DNA from: Norana najaformis
Lineage: Eukaryota; Annelida; Clitellata; Crassiclitellata; Hormogastridae
Reading direction: 5' to 3'
DNA: 64,000 nucleotides
Assembly: GCA_964023275.1 (NCBI GenBank)
Contig: OZ029916.1
Location: forward strand, 29,665,087-29,729,086
Under the pieces are notes generated by a model. The model was given only the letters and a program-made list of their open reading frames with translations, searched no databases and was not told where the DNA came from. This document shows, piece after piece, positions 12,101-29,300 of the stretch. Each line of letters begins with the position of its first letter. Position 1 is the stretch's first letter. The position numbers and the translations under genes are program-made.

Positions 12101-12534
12101 GTGGAGCGTTGACTCTCTGACTCACTGACTTATTGTTGTTCTTTGGATTGGTTAGACCTTATAGTTATCTGTGCAATGTTACCCCTTCAGTTGTCAGGGT
12201 TTACAAAACACCCTTAAAACTAGAGGGTCACAAATATCGCAACTAGAAGTGTCATCTTCAGATATACTTGGTTGAACAACCACGAACTATGCAGTCTTGA
12301 TACATTACAAATGTAACTGTAATGTATTATATTATTTATGAACTAATTTGTATAGCGCCTGTTTAGATGACGGTGCGTGGGTAATAACAGTGATCTTCAG
12401 TGGAAAAGTAATGTCCTGGTTTGGGAGATGGAGTGTAGTGGGTGCACGCAATCGGCTGCACTTGCGAAAGGCCTGCCAAAAAGGTCAGTAGGCCGGCCCT
12501 CTGGCGACTGAATGATGAAAATCCATCATGCTCT

Positions 12535-12647
12535 AGTCGTCACTCTGTGCGTAAGAGAGAGAGATAGAGACAGAGGTAGAGACAGAGACGAGATGGAAAC
12601 AGAGACAGACAAAGAACGTAAAATCAGACAAATGGGCAGACTGTCAT

Positions 12648-12680
<33 letters not shown>

Positions 12681-13020
12681 TAGGCAGACAGACAGACCCA
12701 TGCGACGGAGAGACGACATAGAGACAAACACATATTTGGAGAGAGACTGATACAGAAAGACAGAGAAAGAGAATGAGAGAGAAGAATACATTAAGGGAGG
12801 GATAAACCAACAGCAAATACGCACACATACAAATGTGCACAGAGACTGATAATGAAACATGAACACACAAACGCACAGGCAGGCAGGCAGACAGACATAC
12901 AGACCAGACTCGAAGTGAGAGAGAGAGAGAGTGAAAGAGAGAGACAGACAGGCAGTCAGACAGACAGACAGACAGACACAGACACGCAGACATGCAGATA
13001 CACAGACAGACACACAAAGC
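12535..13020. repeat. Polypurine (GACA/GAGA)n tract
   Basis: Nearly 500 bp with purines and A/C on the + strand, made of AGAC, GAGA and CAGA units. The long minus-strand frames ([10 protein letters not shown]) are repeat artefacts. Confidence 0.9.
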
Positions 13021-13800
13021 TAACTAAACCAGTCCGTTGCCGTTTAAAACGAGAGAATTTAAAGAGCGACAGACTTACAGAAATAGTCAAACAGACAACC
13101 AATAGAACAAAGACAGTCATCTAGAGCGTAGAAGATGCGCTATATAAATTTCATCAATTCATTAAATTACACGCGTGATGAACGTAAACACAAAACAATG
13201 AGAGATTTGCTGAGGGTGAGGGTTAAAACCCCTTTACCTCTTAGCCGTCCACCGCTTATGTTAGCAATTACAAACTGGGTATTTAAAGGTGCCCTTTAAT
13301 ACGAGATCAAGGCGATAGGGTTACAGAACAAGGGACAAAACTTTGGCTCTCGTTTCACCCGGTCACTCGTAAAACTTGACCCCCTTTCTTTTTCCAACAC
13401 ATCGCGGGGGCGGTCGGTCAGTCACCCTAGCCCTCCGCCGGACCACAGGTAGCCAACTAACCCCTTGCCAAGCCTGCCCTACCCTCGACCTAATGTGTCA
13501 GCCGGCGTTAACCTCGCCACTCATTGGTCAGCTTGACCATGTGAAGGGCACGCCCCCGACCAGAGCGTAGCCGGTCGGCGTAACTGGACCGGTCAGTAAA
13601 TGACCAAAGCGGTCAGTAAGGTTGAGTGCAGTGGAGAAACCGGCCACAAATCACGCGGCTACTCGCCAGAACGGACCATCATCGTTTAGCCAACACGCGT
13701 ACTAGTCAACGGACCGAGTGACCAGTACTAGTGGACGGACCGAGTGACCAGTACCAAGTGGACAGACATAGTGGCCAGTACCATCGGACACGGACGCACA
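13021..13800 (+). promoter_or_regulatory. Lox5 5' flank / putative promoter and 5'UTR
   Basis: Immediately upstream of the Lox5 start. The first part ends with a repeat tail (GCGCTATATAAATTTC near 13137). After that comes GGGTATTTAAAGG at 13277-13289, the only TATA-like element close to the gene. From about 13380 the sequence turns GC-rich and full of GGTCAG/TGACC words. The transcription start cannot be fixed by eye. Confidence 0.35.
13701..13779 (+). repeat. Three tandem units of 26-27 bp just upstream of the Lox5 ATG
   Basis: Units lie at 13701-13726, 13727-13752 and 13753-13779. The first two differ at only two positions; the third is more diverged. Each contains a GTGACCAGT or GTGGCCAGT core. 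The array ends 21 bp before the start codon, so it is probably in the 5'UTR. Confidence 0.8.
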
Positions 13801-19610
<5,810 letters not shown>

Positions 19611-20052
19611 TTTATCTTTACGTGTTGGTTTGTTTACATGTTGCGAGTTTTCTATCGAAGTCGAAAACTGGGGCGGCTTGACCTCCGGAAGTAAAGAATA
19701 TCTTAATCAATGTCCCTCTAATTTGTTTCGCCGTTCGTGCAATGACCTACCGCGTGGAAGGCAACTTTTAGGACCTGGGCTCTGGTTTGTCATCGGGGTC
19801 ATCCATAAATAACGTCCTCAAAAGTTGACCTACTTTGGACCCCTTCCTCTCCTTGTCCGCACTTGGCATTGCCCTTGTCATCCCCCTTTACGGAAGTTCA
19901 CATTCCAACGTTGGCTGCGGTTTGGGGTATAGTCTGATACTGCCTCATCCAGCAAAGCGACTCGGATAACTAGGTCCAACGCAGTAGAGAATGTTTGCTT
20001 TCTGATCGAAGTTAGCTCAGCCTTAGAGGGAACACTGATTTGACTTTTGTAG

Positions 20053-20058
20053 AATAAA
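20053..20058 (+). terminator. Candidate Lox5 poly(A) signal AATAAA
   Basis: First AATAAA downstream of the Lox5 stop, followed about 40 nt later by a GU-rich stretch (TTCGTGTGTGGTCCG), the usual downstream element. Confidence 0.45.
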
Positions 20059-20080
20059 GTATTAGTTAGTGAATCAGATT

Positions 20081-22176
20081 ATCATATCGGCCGTTCGTGT
20101 GTGGTCCGTTAGTAGTGGAGTTAACTGCCACGCTCCAAGGATTTGACTTGAATTGTGCGCGCAAGATTTATGCAGAAAACATAAGAAACTTGTGGCGCAA
20201 ATTGTATGAACTTTTGTAACTCATTGCTCAAACCTGCCTTCGTTTCTCAGCGAACAATTCCAGTATTATAAATCATGAAGTATCTTTGGCGCCAAAGTCA
20301 AAGAGCCCGTGCATGTGCTCAGTTTGAAAGAGTGCTAAGTGGGTAAGTTGCAGAGTGCGATTCACAAGGGAAAGCCTGGAAACGTCATCCTCACCGGCTC
20401 AGGCCAGGTTCTATGGACATACAGTTTCCCAGTCATTTCAGACGTGTTTAGAGGTCTCCTCCCCCACAATCTCAAATCGCTCCCTGATCACTGTCTGTAT
20501 TAGATTTGTATGTCGAGTTTCATGATACTTTATTCCGCTTTTATTTTTGTTCTTATTTATGCCAAATTTGTGCGTTTTTGGTTGCATTTATATTCAATAT
20601 AGACAACGATGGCCTGCCACGTGACTCAATTTCATGCAATCTTTAATGGCGCCTTATAAATCGTGCTTGCTTTCTTACTCACTGCATGGTTTTGTCGAGA
20701 GGCGAGGGAATGTTCTGCTTCGCTTCTGGCGGAAGTGAGGGAATATTGTCACACAGGGGGGTTGTCATACTGAACTATAGCGTAGGGCTATTTTCTAAAT
20801 TTTCCCACGAACCTTTTTTATTGGAAATTCTTTAGACCATGCTTTTCGTGGTGTACATGAGAGTACCTCATCAAGAGGGTACAAGTGCAAGCCGAGAATG
20901 AAGGCAATCCACTGAAGAGGTCTGGATTGCAATTATCTACAGCTCCCAGTTGGCTACTCCAGTTTATAATGGCATATTCCCTAGGACCTTCTATACCGTG
21001 TGCGTAAATATTTGATGCATAAATGATCTATATAACTAAACATGATTATACATGTGTGACTGATTGGGGTACACTTGTAAGTTTAGTCTGTGTTGTAAAT
21101 ATATTTATACAATTTTGTCCATATTTTTGCCTATTTATGTTTCCTGTGCGAAGAGCAATGAAACTGTGACATGTGATCTCAGGGATTACGATCCTACATC
21201 TGATTTATTGTCTGCTCGAAATATTTTTGTCTAAATTGAAATATTTATTAAAAAGCTGTCATTGTAGTTTCAACTTTGATGCTTACGATGAAAAGCGAGT
21301 TCGTATCATTCTGCGTTTTACACAATGGTGGATTCTATTATTCAGCATTCTACGTTGGTGACCCCTAGTATTAACTTTAAGGGTTTAAATAAGCGATACG
21401 TTAGTCTCCGTGTAACATCTATCAGGACAGGGCAATACGTCAAACAAACATTAAAATTTTATATTATGGTTGTCTGATTGCTTTCAATCACTTACCATTG
21501 TTGTAAAAATTGTCTTGTTTCTTTATTCATCTATTTATTCATTCATGCGATAAGCTATGTAGCGCTTCTTCAAGATACAATACCTATTCAGAGGCACACA
21601 AGACCAGATTCCCTGACGAGGAGAAAATGCAGCTTCAATAGAAGACCATTCCACTCATATGGTGAACCAACTGAGAAGATAATAATCCAAGAACTTCTAC
21701 AGCGCAACTGTACTAATGTTGAAGGCATCTGTAGATGGTCGATGGTAGAAAGTCGGTGTCCATACCAAATTCCAGGATGAGTCCGGTCAAAAGCCAAGAG
21801 GGAAACACAAATGGAAACCCGAGTACACTTCCGCCACGTTCTACTTTCTTTCTAAGTCCCCACCCACACCTGCTTTATTTCCATACCCTGTCTTACCCAC
21901 CTCCCGGTTCCCCCCTCAGCCATGGTATTTAAGGTATCTGGCTTGTTCAGTAATTCACAGAAATATGATCGATAGGGGCCTTGGGATAAAATTCTGTGAT
22001 GTCGGCCCCTTAGAGCTGTTAACGCCAGTGGTCGTTGCAGAGGATTTACCCTCGTAGAGGCGCTATATAAGTGTGCAATTGAAATTACAAGAGATCCTAC
22101 ATCTATTCGTATATAATATGTATGCTGTAAATGCACATACAACACCCATATATTATATATAGTTATTATTTATTTT
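20081..22176. other. Lox5-Scr spacer, left part
   Basis: Mostly unique DNA. CTTTGGCGCCAAAG (20284-20297) is a perfect palindrome of E2F type. Tail signatures of dispersed elements occur near 20646, 21552 and 22048. Positions 21550-21780 resemble a dispersed repeat of unknown type. No gene recognised. Confidence 0.5.
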
Positions 22177-22350
22177 TAGCATTTATTACGCGCCGCTATC
22201 CAGTGATTAAGCATCAGTCGATGGCGCTGATCAATTGTGAGTGAAAGACTTGCTCAAGGTCCCTACACAGTAACCGTCTAAGGGTAGGCTCGAACTCCTA
22301 TACTCCACGCTACAAGTTGAGCGCTCTAAGAAGTGGGCTACCTTGTCCCA
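22177..22350 (-). mobile_element. tRNA-derived SINE, family A
   Basis: Full colinearity with 61905-62097 in reverse. The minus strand reads a tRNA-like head with GAGCGCTCAACTTGTAGCGT, a B-box-like GAGTTCGAGCC, then GGTTACTGTGTAGGGACCTT, CACTCACAATTGATCAGCGC and a GCGTAATAAATGC tail. Confidence 0.75.
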
Positions 22351-22682
22351 TATAAGGTGTGTATATATCTGATATATTTACCCTTCAATGTTTGTGACAG
22401 CTCCCCCCCTCTTTGTGTGAGATACGTGTATGGTATTTATGGAGGTAAAGGTAAAAAATTTATGGAGAAACAGATCGAAATGGAGACGAGAGAAACACAC
22501 ACACGCATGTATAGGTAGGCAGACAGACAGACGGAGACAATAAACCCAGACACAAAGTGACATAGAGAGCTAAGAAGCAGAAGGGGATTCGAGTCGCAGT
22601 GGGATTGCCTCTAAATCGCCCAATTTTTGGTCGCCTAAACAGCTAATACTGTAGGTTTCTGATGTTGCGCCTAATTTGATGT

Positions 22683-22804
22683 ACTTCATAAAACTCACGA
22701 CAGATGTCGACACGATCGGCCGACGAAGCGCCCTCTATGCTCAGCTTTACTCCCGACAGATATCGACACGATCAGCCGTTGAAGCGCCCTCTACGCTCAG
22801 CTCT
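22683..22804 (+). repeat. Tandem duplication of about 58 bp
   Basis: Two copies, each containing CGACAGATRTCGACACGATC, then GCCG, then GAAGCGCCCTCTAYGCTCAG. Each copy has, on the minus strand, AGAGGGCGC, the core of a CTCF-type site. Confidence 0.75.
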
Positions 22805-23560
22805 ACTGGGAAACATGGAAGATTTTTACTGCGCCGTTCACCTTTGATCCAAGGTCACGTGACGTGCAGAAATCTCAGCGACATCTGTTGACAAACAGAG
22901 GAACTGTTAAGTTTTATTCGGCTCTGGTTTCTTTAACTGTGTGTAGTCTGTCAGCTTCCGGTTAGAAGCAAAACCACCGAAAGGGGGCAGCACCTTTGCT
23001 TACAGAGGCTGTTGCCACGGAAGGCAGTCTTCCACTGCCTCATGATTGATGTAATCGACTTCGTAAATCAACGAAAATAACTGTGAACCACAGGCAATCA
23101 TCTTTGATAATAACGAGAGTGAAACACGTGCTCCTCAAGGGCTCCATAAGGTATAAGGTGATGCAAAAGTAGGAAAGACAGATCTCAGATTATCAGAGAT
23201 ATTAGAAGAAAATCAAAGTAGATAATATGCAAAGCATACTGCCAAAATCTTCTTAAATAATGAAATAACTACCAAATCATCTTATAATCATCGCATCAGA
23301 TCGAACCATCACATCGTGTCAGATATTAAGATAGCAGCCAAATCATCTTAGATATTGAGATAACCAGTCCACACTTCCTCAGAGACAGTCTGCTCGGTAT
23401 GATCAATCGGGTCAAGAGTTCGTTTCCAACATTCTTACACATTGAACAGGTGAGAAATTCTGCGCAAATGCTTCGGTGTTCAAAGCAAACTTTCGCAAGC
23501 TTCGAATTGTCATCTTACTTCAACAATCCCTTCTTCCGTAGGTGTCTTTCTTTATCATTA
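22805..23560. other. Lox5-Scr spacer, middle part
   Basis: Unique sequence. GGTCACGTGACGTGC at about 22853 combines an E-box with a CRE-like half site. AAAGGGGGCAGC near 22981 resembles a CTCF core. Positions 23200-23380 have short repeats built on AAATCATCTTA. No gene recognised. Confidence 0.45.
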
Positions 23561-24140
23561 TCATTGTCGTCGTCATCCCACCATGATGTTCATCATCTTC
23601 TTTCTCTCCAGCTGTTTCTTTTTCAGCATTATCTTCCTTTTCCTGCTCTGCTTGTTCTTGCTCTTGTTCTTGTTCTCCTTCTTCTCCTTCTGCTTCATCA
23701 TCATCATCACCATCACAACTACCATCATCATTATCTTTATCAATTACCGACGTCAGTGTTTCGCTATATCCATTTTCATTCGGCCTATAGGTCTACGTCA
23801 TTCGACAATTCTATTCTCTGCCTCTGTGTCTTCCTCTTGGACTAAGTTCGTTAGTTCCATCACCCTCTTACAATCTTCCTTTTCCGTACCCACCATATCT
23901 GGCCCCTCTGTGTATCCCTCTGTCACTCTGTTTGTCATTCTCTTTCTCGCCCTGAGTCTCAATCTGTCTTCTTCTCTCCCACTTTCTTGTCTTGTTCTCT
24001 TCATTTTCCCCCTAACTTTCTTTCATGCCTACTCTCCTTCTCATATCTTACGTTCGTTCCTTCTTCCTTCCTTCCTTACTTTCTTTCTTTCTTCCTTCCT
24101 TCCTTTCTTTCTTTCTTCCTTCCTTCCATCACTCTATCTT
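23560..24140. repeat. Long polypyrimidine tract (CTT/TTC/CAT)
   Basis: Pyrimidine-dominated on + with TTCTT, CATCAT and CTTCCTTC blocks. Frames such as FLPSFLSFFLP are artefacts of the composition. Confidence 0.8.
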
Positions 24141-24295
24141 CCTTCAAACTGGCATTCATGTTTGCTCGGCCTCTTCCCTGGAATGTCAATCCGAGTTAAA
24201 TCCTCGCTAGGGCTGAGAAATATTTCAAGATTTCTGTTCAGTTAGCACCAATAGCAAACTCAGCTATACAATGAGTACATCAACAGTACACTGTA

Positions 24296-24425
24296 GGTGA
24301 GAAGATCCGACGGCAAAGTAGACGACTGGCCGCCCATCTTCCCATGGATGCCGAGGCTAAGAAAAGAAGTCGCTAAGAAGTCATACCCATGACCGTCCGA
24401 CGGAGGATTAGTTAAGGAATTGCTC
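24296..24425 (+). repeat. Dispersed repeat, family G, copy
   Basis: Shares GAGAAGATCCGACGG, ACTGGCCGCCCATC, CGAGGCTAAGAAAA and AGTCGCTAAGAAGTCATAC with 16318-16440 and 40836-40950. Confidence 0.5.
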
Positions 24426-25559
24426 TTCTTATTACCTCCTATCTGCTTCTGCCTTCCTTCTCAACAATCTCCATCTCTATTTCATCCGTCCGTTCGTCCC
24501 TCAATCCATTCATCCAGCTCTTTCCTGCACTGCCATGCAGAACTTTTCTTCGTTTCTTCATCCCAGCGTTCTTTCCAGTCGCCCGTCCAAATCCCGAGAC
24601 TCTGCCCTTCCCCACCTCTGACTTTCTTCCCTCCCCTTGGGTTCATAGCCTTCCATGCAGCGCCGAAAACAACCTATTGATTTTTCTGTGAGTTCTTGCG
24701 CATGCGCAAATGCATAGATCACCACCATTGGCCATCTAGAACATCGACAAGCTGACATCAATAAGCACGCTTATATATATATATACATATATACATATAA
24801 ACATATATATACACAAAGTTGTCGATCAGTTATTTATGGATACATAGTCAGCAGCTTAGTATATATATATATATAGCTTAGTGTATATATATATATTATA
24901 GGCAAATGTTCTGCATATATAGTGCAATGTTACTATCTGTTCAGACATGTATGCATGCATAGTATAACAGTGTATAATTTTATATATATAATATATGTAT
25001 ACATAGTATGAGAGTGTCTAAATATGCTGTTTGAGGCCTCTGCCCTCCCCCTTTTCAACCTCCTCTCCTCTCTCTTTCTCATCCTCCCACTCTTCCTCTT
25101 CCTCCTCATCCGCCCTCCAAGACGCACCGACTCATCAATCATCTTCCTCCCCTGCACGCCCTCCTTCCCTCCGTCGCCGTGCCTCACTAGCTCTCTGCTG
25201 TCCTTGCCCTTCTGCCCGGCTCCCTCTGCCCCTTCCCTCTCTCCCTCCCTCCCTCTCTGCCTTCCACTGCGATCGCTTCTGCTTCGAAGCCCAAGACCGA
25301 GATCAGCGAATCATCGACTGCAATACAGACACGGACAAATACACGCACATCTAGAGAAACGTCAGCCCTACGCACACGTACACCGAAACGGACAGTGAGA
25401 CGGACACGAAAACGTGCAAGCACGAGTATGGATCCATGCATGCGCTCGCACTGATACAGTGCGGCAGAAGAGTGCACGAAAACACCCACAGTCGCACGTG
25501 TACACATACACAAGCACTCAATGACATTTAGGAAAGCAGACAGGCGAACAAGAGGGCAG
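24426..25559. other. Pyrimidine-rich and AT-rich spacer before Scr
   Basis: Positions 24426-24660 are C/T-rich, 24770-25010 are (TA)n-rich, and 25025-25270 are C/T-rich again. Positions 25320-25560 are an ACAC/GACA-rich stretch. No gene is supported. Confidence 0.55.
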
Positions 25560-26315
25560 ACACATCCTGTGAGCATTTCGAACAGCCGCGTTGCATTTTG
25601 GGTAGATCGCATTCAAAATGGCGCCCAGCTTCCGACCAATCACCGATAGTCGTCATAGACAAGCCCGAGGCGGCTAGCCGAGCGGCAGGGCTGCGCCAAG
25701 CGAGCGCAAATCATCGCTGAGGCAAGCGCTGAGCGCTGAGTAGGGAACGGCGGTCGAGAGCGCTGCGGAGTTTTTTAAGCGGCTGAGACTAGCGCTGAAG
25801 AAGACGAAGCCTTTCAGTTGAAGACTCTTCGTTACGTCGATTCGTTCATTGCTTGGCGCACAGATCCATTGGACAACCCGAACAGGTGCGAGATTTCCAA
25901 CGGCGTCCCAGCTAGCGCACAGCGGTGCCAGCCATCTGAAAGGCGTTAGCCTACAATGGGAAAGCCCTAAAGAACTGACAAGGCCAAGGCGGATGGAGAA
26001 TAGAACGTGGTACTGACTAATGGCAAACATATTATTTCAGTCAGAGTATTGTTTGGCGGCGGCGCTGGCGAAGGCGGAGGGAGATATGAGGGTCGCTAAG
26101 ACTCGATTGCCCTAAATGCAAGGCGACGCTTTGCAAAAAACGCCCTCTTAACGATCACGTGAACTCTAAGGGAAACCCCATTGGCTCTGCGAACGGTCAT
26201 ATGACGGAATCGCTCTAATATGTCGGTGCTGAGGGTGGCTTACCATGGTGATATAACGGTGATCTATTGGTGATATATGTATTGGCAGTGTTAATTCGAC
26301 GGGTCTGAAACCACG
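25560..26315 (+). promoter_or_regulatory. Scr 5' flank / putative promoter and 5'UTR
   Basis: GC-richer unique DNA running up to the Scr start. It includes CAAAATGGCGCC at about 25614 (YY1-like), GACCAATCACC at about 25634 (CCAAT), GGCGGCGGCGCTGGCG near 26055 and TCACGTGA near 26155. There is no convincing TATA box, which suits a dispersed or Inr-type promoter. The transcription start is not determined. Confidence 0.4.
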
Positions 26316-29300
26316 ATGAGCTCCTACCACGTCAACTCTCTGGCCAACTACTGTTTCCAAGGCAACGTACCGGTTGCGCAGGACTGCGAGGACATGGGGG
26401 GACAGCGCGACTACCAGCACATGAGAGGCGTACCGTACACGGACTACTCTGGTACCGCGTACCCGATCGGATACGGTTCGGCGTACCACGGTTTCTCGTT
26501 CGGCAACGAACTGTGTAATAGCATCGGCGGTGGCGGTGGTGGATTCTACAAAACGAACGACTTGTCGCGACATTTTTCGTTTAACACCGGTCACACTTCC
26601 GGTGTTCCGTTCCGAAGTCACGTGCCGCAGACAGACGTCTACCGGAACACACGGGCTTATGGGTACGATGTAAATCCAGAAGTCTACGGCGGCGACTGCA
26701 TCGGCCCCCCGATCGATGGAGTCTACAAGATGGCGGCACCAATGGACGGATGCGTCGGACTGCAGAGGATTATGGGAACGGAGCCAGAGGCGACTTCCGG
26801 TTCGTCACCAGTCCCGGTTGACGCCCCGCACAAAAACTTCCAGTCACGCGACGCACCTACGTTGCTATCGTTTCCGGTGACGTCGCAATCGCTAGGCAAC
26901 CAGCTGGTAGATCCAGCGGAGCACGCCGTCGTCATGGCGCCAATGATAACAGGGGTCAAAGACACCGGAAGTCTGTCTCCGGGATCGTCGAGGAGTTCGT
27001 CGCCCGTCAGTTCGAGAGGGGAGAGTAACCAAGACGACTGCCCGGCGACGTCATCCGCTGGAGGGGAGTGGTCACAGCACGTGACAACGGCAACAGGAAG
27101 TGGTGGCGCCACTCAGCAAGTCTATCCGTGGATGAAGCGAATACATCCGTCAAACGGTAGGTCATCAATCAATCGGTCAGTCAATCAGTCAGTCATCGAT
27201 CTAGTCACTCATCGATCAGTCGATCGATATAGATCAGTTACTTCCATTCATCAACTAACAATTATTTTCAATTCTTTTAATATACATTAACATAAGATAT
27301 GGAATGTTCAGTACATGACGTCGCAATTAATCAGTCAGTCGGTCGGTCGGTCGGTCGGTCGGTCGGTCGGTCGGTCGGTCGGTCGGTCGGTCGGTCGGTC
27401 GGTCGGTCGGTCGGTCGGTCGGTCGGTCGGTCGGTCGGTCGGTCGGTCGGTCGGTCGGTCGGTCGGTCGGTCGGTCGGTCGGTCGGTCGGTCGGTCGGTC
27501 GGTCGGTCGGTCGGTCGGTCGGTCGGTCGGTCGGTCGGTCGGTCGGTCGGTCGGTCGGTCGGTCGGCCAGTCAGTGAATCAGCTGTCAACTCCTCACTTA
27601 CTGTCAGTTAATATATGTACAAATTCCCCACCAACTCTGACTGCCAGTTTGTTATTGGGGTAGTAAGCCAAGGAAACAAGTATTTCTTAGTGAAATACGT
27701 AACGCATCAATCCCAAATAGCCTTCCGTTTATTCCGTTGATTGATGTAGCGCTATCGTTCTCTTAACTTCCGGTTATTGTATTAATGGTCTCCTGGGAGT
27801 ACAAATTCCAGGTGAGATAGCGTTCGAGCACTGGATATGGTTCTCTCGTTAATTAATTAATTAAGTGAAATTCAATTAATCCAAGTCACTGGACTCATAA
27901 ATCATCTCCTCGTTTACTGGTAAAAGTGAAACTAAAGCTTCTATATTCCACACGAACGTAGAAGAGACGACAGTGGACGAATTCCAATGTCCTGTAGGGA
28001 CATTGGAGGCCGGTGCATCGCAGGACTCGCCGTTTACTTCACAGTGTTGCGCCGGTGCTAACTTATGCTGCCTGGTGACAGAGTTAAAAATAAGCGCGAA
28101 AAAATTGCACAGAGTCATTACACGGAGAAGTCTCGAACCGGCAGCTGTTGGAATATACAAGCGCGCTACCGAATAGAGAACCGACATAGTGTCTCACACT
28201 CATTTATTTATTTCGCCTCTGACATTTGTTGTGAAACAGGCCATTCTGTTATACCTATTGTGATATTTGTTTACTTTACTATATATTATTTTACGGTGAC
28301 AGTGCAGTATCGATAATTCGTTTGCCCTTAACCTTTGCGTCTGGGTTTCGCGTTTCGGTGAGTTATGTGAAATCGTCAAATCGTTGTCAAGCCGTGTAAT
28401 TCGTTAGGGAAGTTTTGTCCAGTTGTGGGTTTCATGGAGTCGTGCTGTCCTATGTGTGCTTTAGGCAAAAGATCCCTCACCTTGATTCTCATGCCTCTGA
28501 AGATTTTACTCTTTATAGAGGCGCCTAATAAATGAAATATTACTTTACCTTACCTCGCGGATGTAGCGCCAACGAAACAGCAGCAATTCTGCAACAGACA
28601 AATCAGCCCTTGCGAACTACCTGAACTGAAAATGGTCCAGTGACGCATAGGGTTTCGAACACTGGACGCAGAGTTCAAAGGCCAACGCTTCAGAAATCAG
28701 CTGCCATCGAACCCTGAACTTTTTCACTAATAGAACTGCATTAATGACGCCTTAATTAGCTAATTAGCTAATTAAATAATCAGCTCATCATTTGTCAATC
28801 ACCTGAGACAGCTATCTGTACCTTAACGAATATCAATGGCATGCTGTTACCTTTGCCTTTTCATGTGCAGGTAATTATTATTCTCGAGCAACTGCCATTT
28901 ATTTGCAAAAATAGCAGACAAACGTACACAGACGGACAAACAGACACACAGACAGACACAAATGAGATATAAAACAGACTTACACATAGACAGACACACA
29001 GATAAACGATTTAGACATATAAACATTACACACACATACATACACATACCTACATGCATACATGCACACATAAACATATACATACATACACAGCAATGCA
29101 TACAGCTGCAGTAGTCATAATTCCTAATTAGTGTGATTGCGTGGACATATTGTTTAAATCGCTGACGATACATCGATTCCATATATTATAGACTTCCATT
29201 AATCCATTAGGAACAGATTACCTGCTTTTCCATCTATTCTCATCCAGCTCCAGCTCCTCCTCCTCCTCCTCTCCCACCTGTATAATAACAATCCCTCCCC

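Noticed and set aside
12526-13017. 163-codon minus-strand ORF rich in C, L, S and V
   Set aside because: Produced entirely by the GACA/GAGA repeat.
13744-13800. Extension of Lox5 upstream to a GTG codon
   Set aside because: Lies in the tandem repeats; the ATG at 13801 gives a normal Hox N terminus.
27157-27290. Read-through of Scr exon 1 ([11 protein letters not shown]...)
   Set aside because: Downstream of the GTAGGT donor; composition is the start of the GGTC/AGTC repeat region.
27299-27611. Poly-VGRS and poly-TDRP ORFs
   Set aside because: Translations of the (GGTC)n array.
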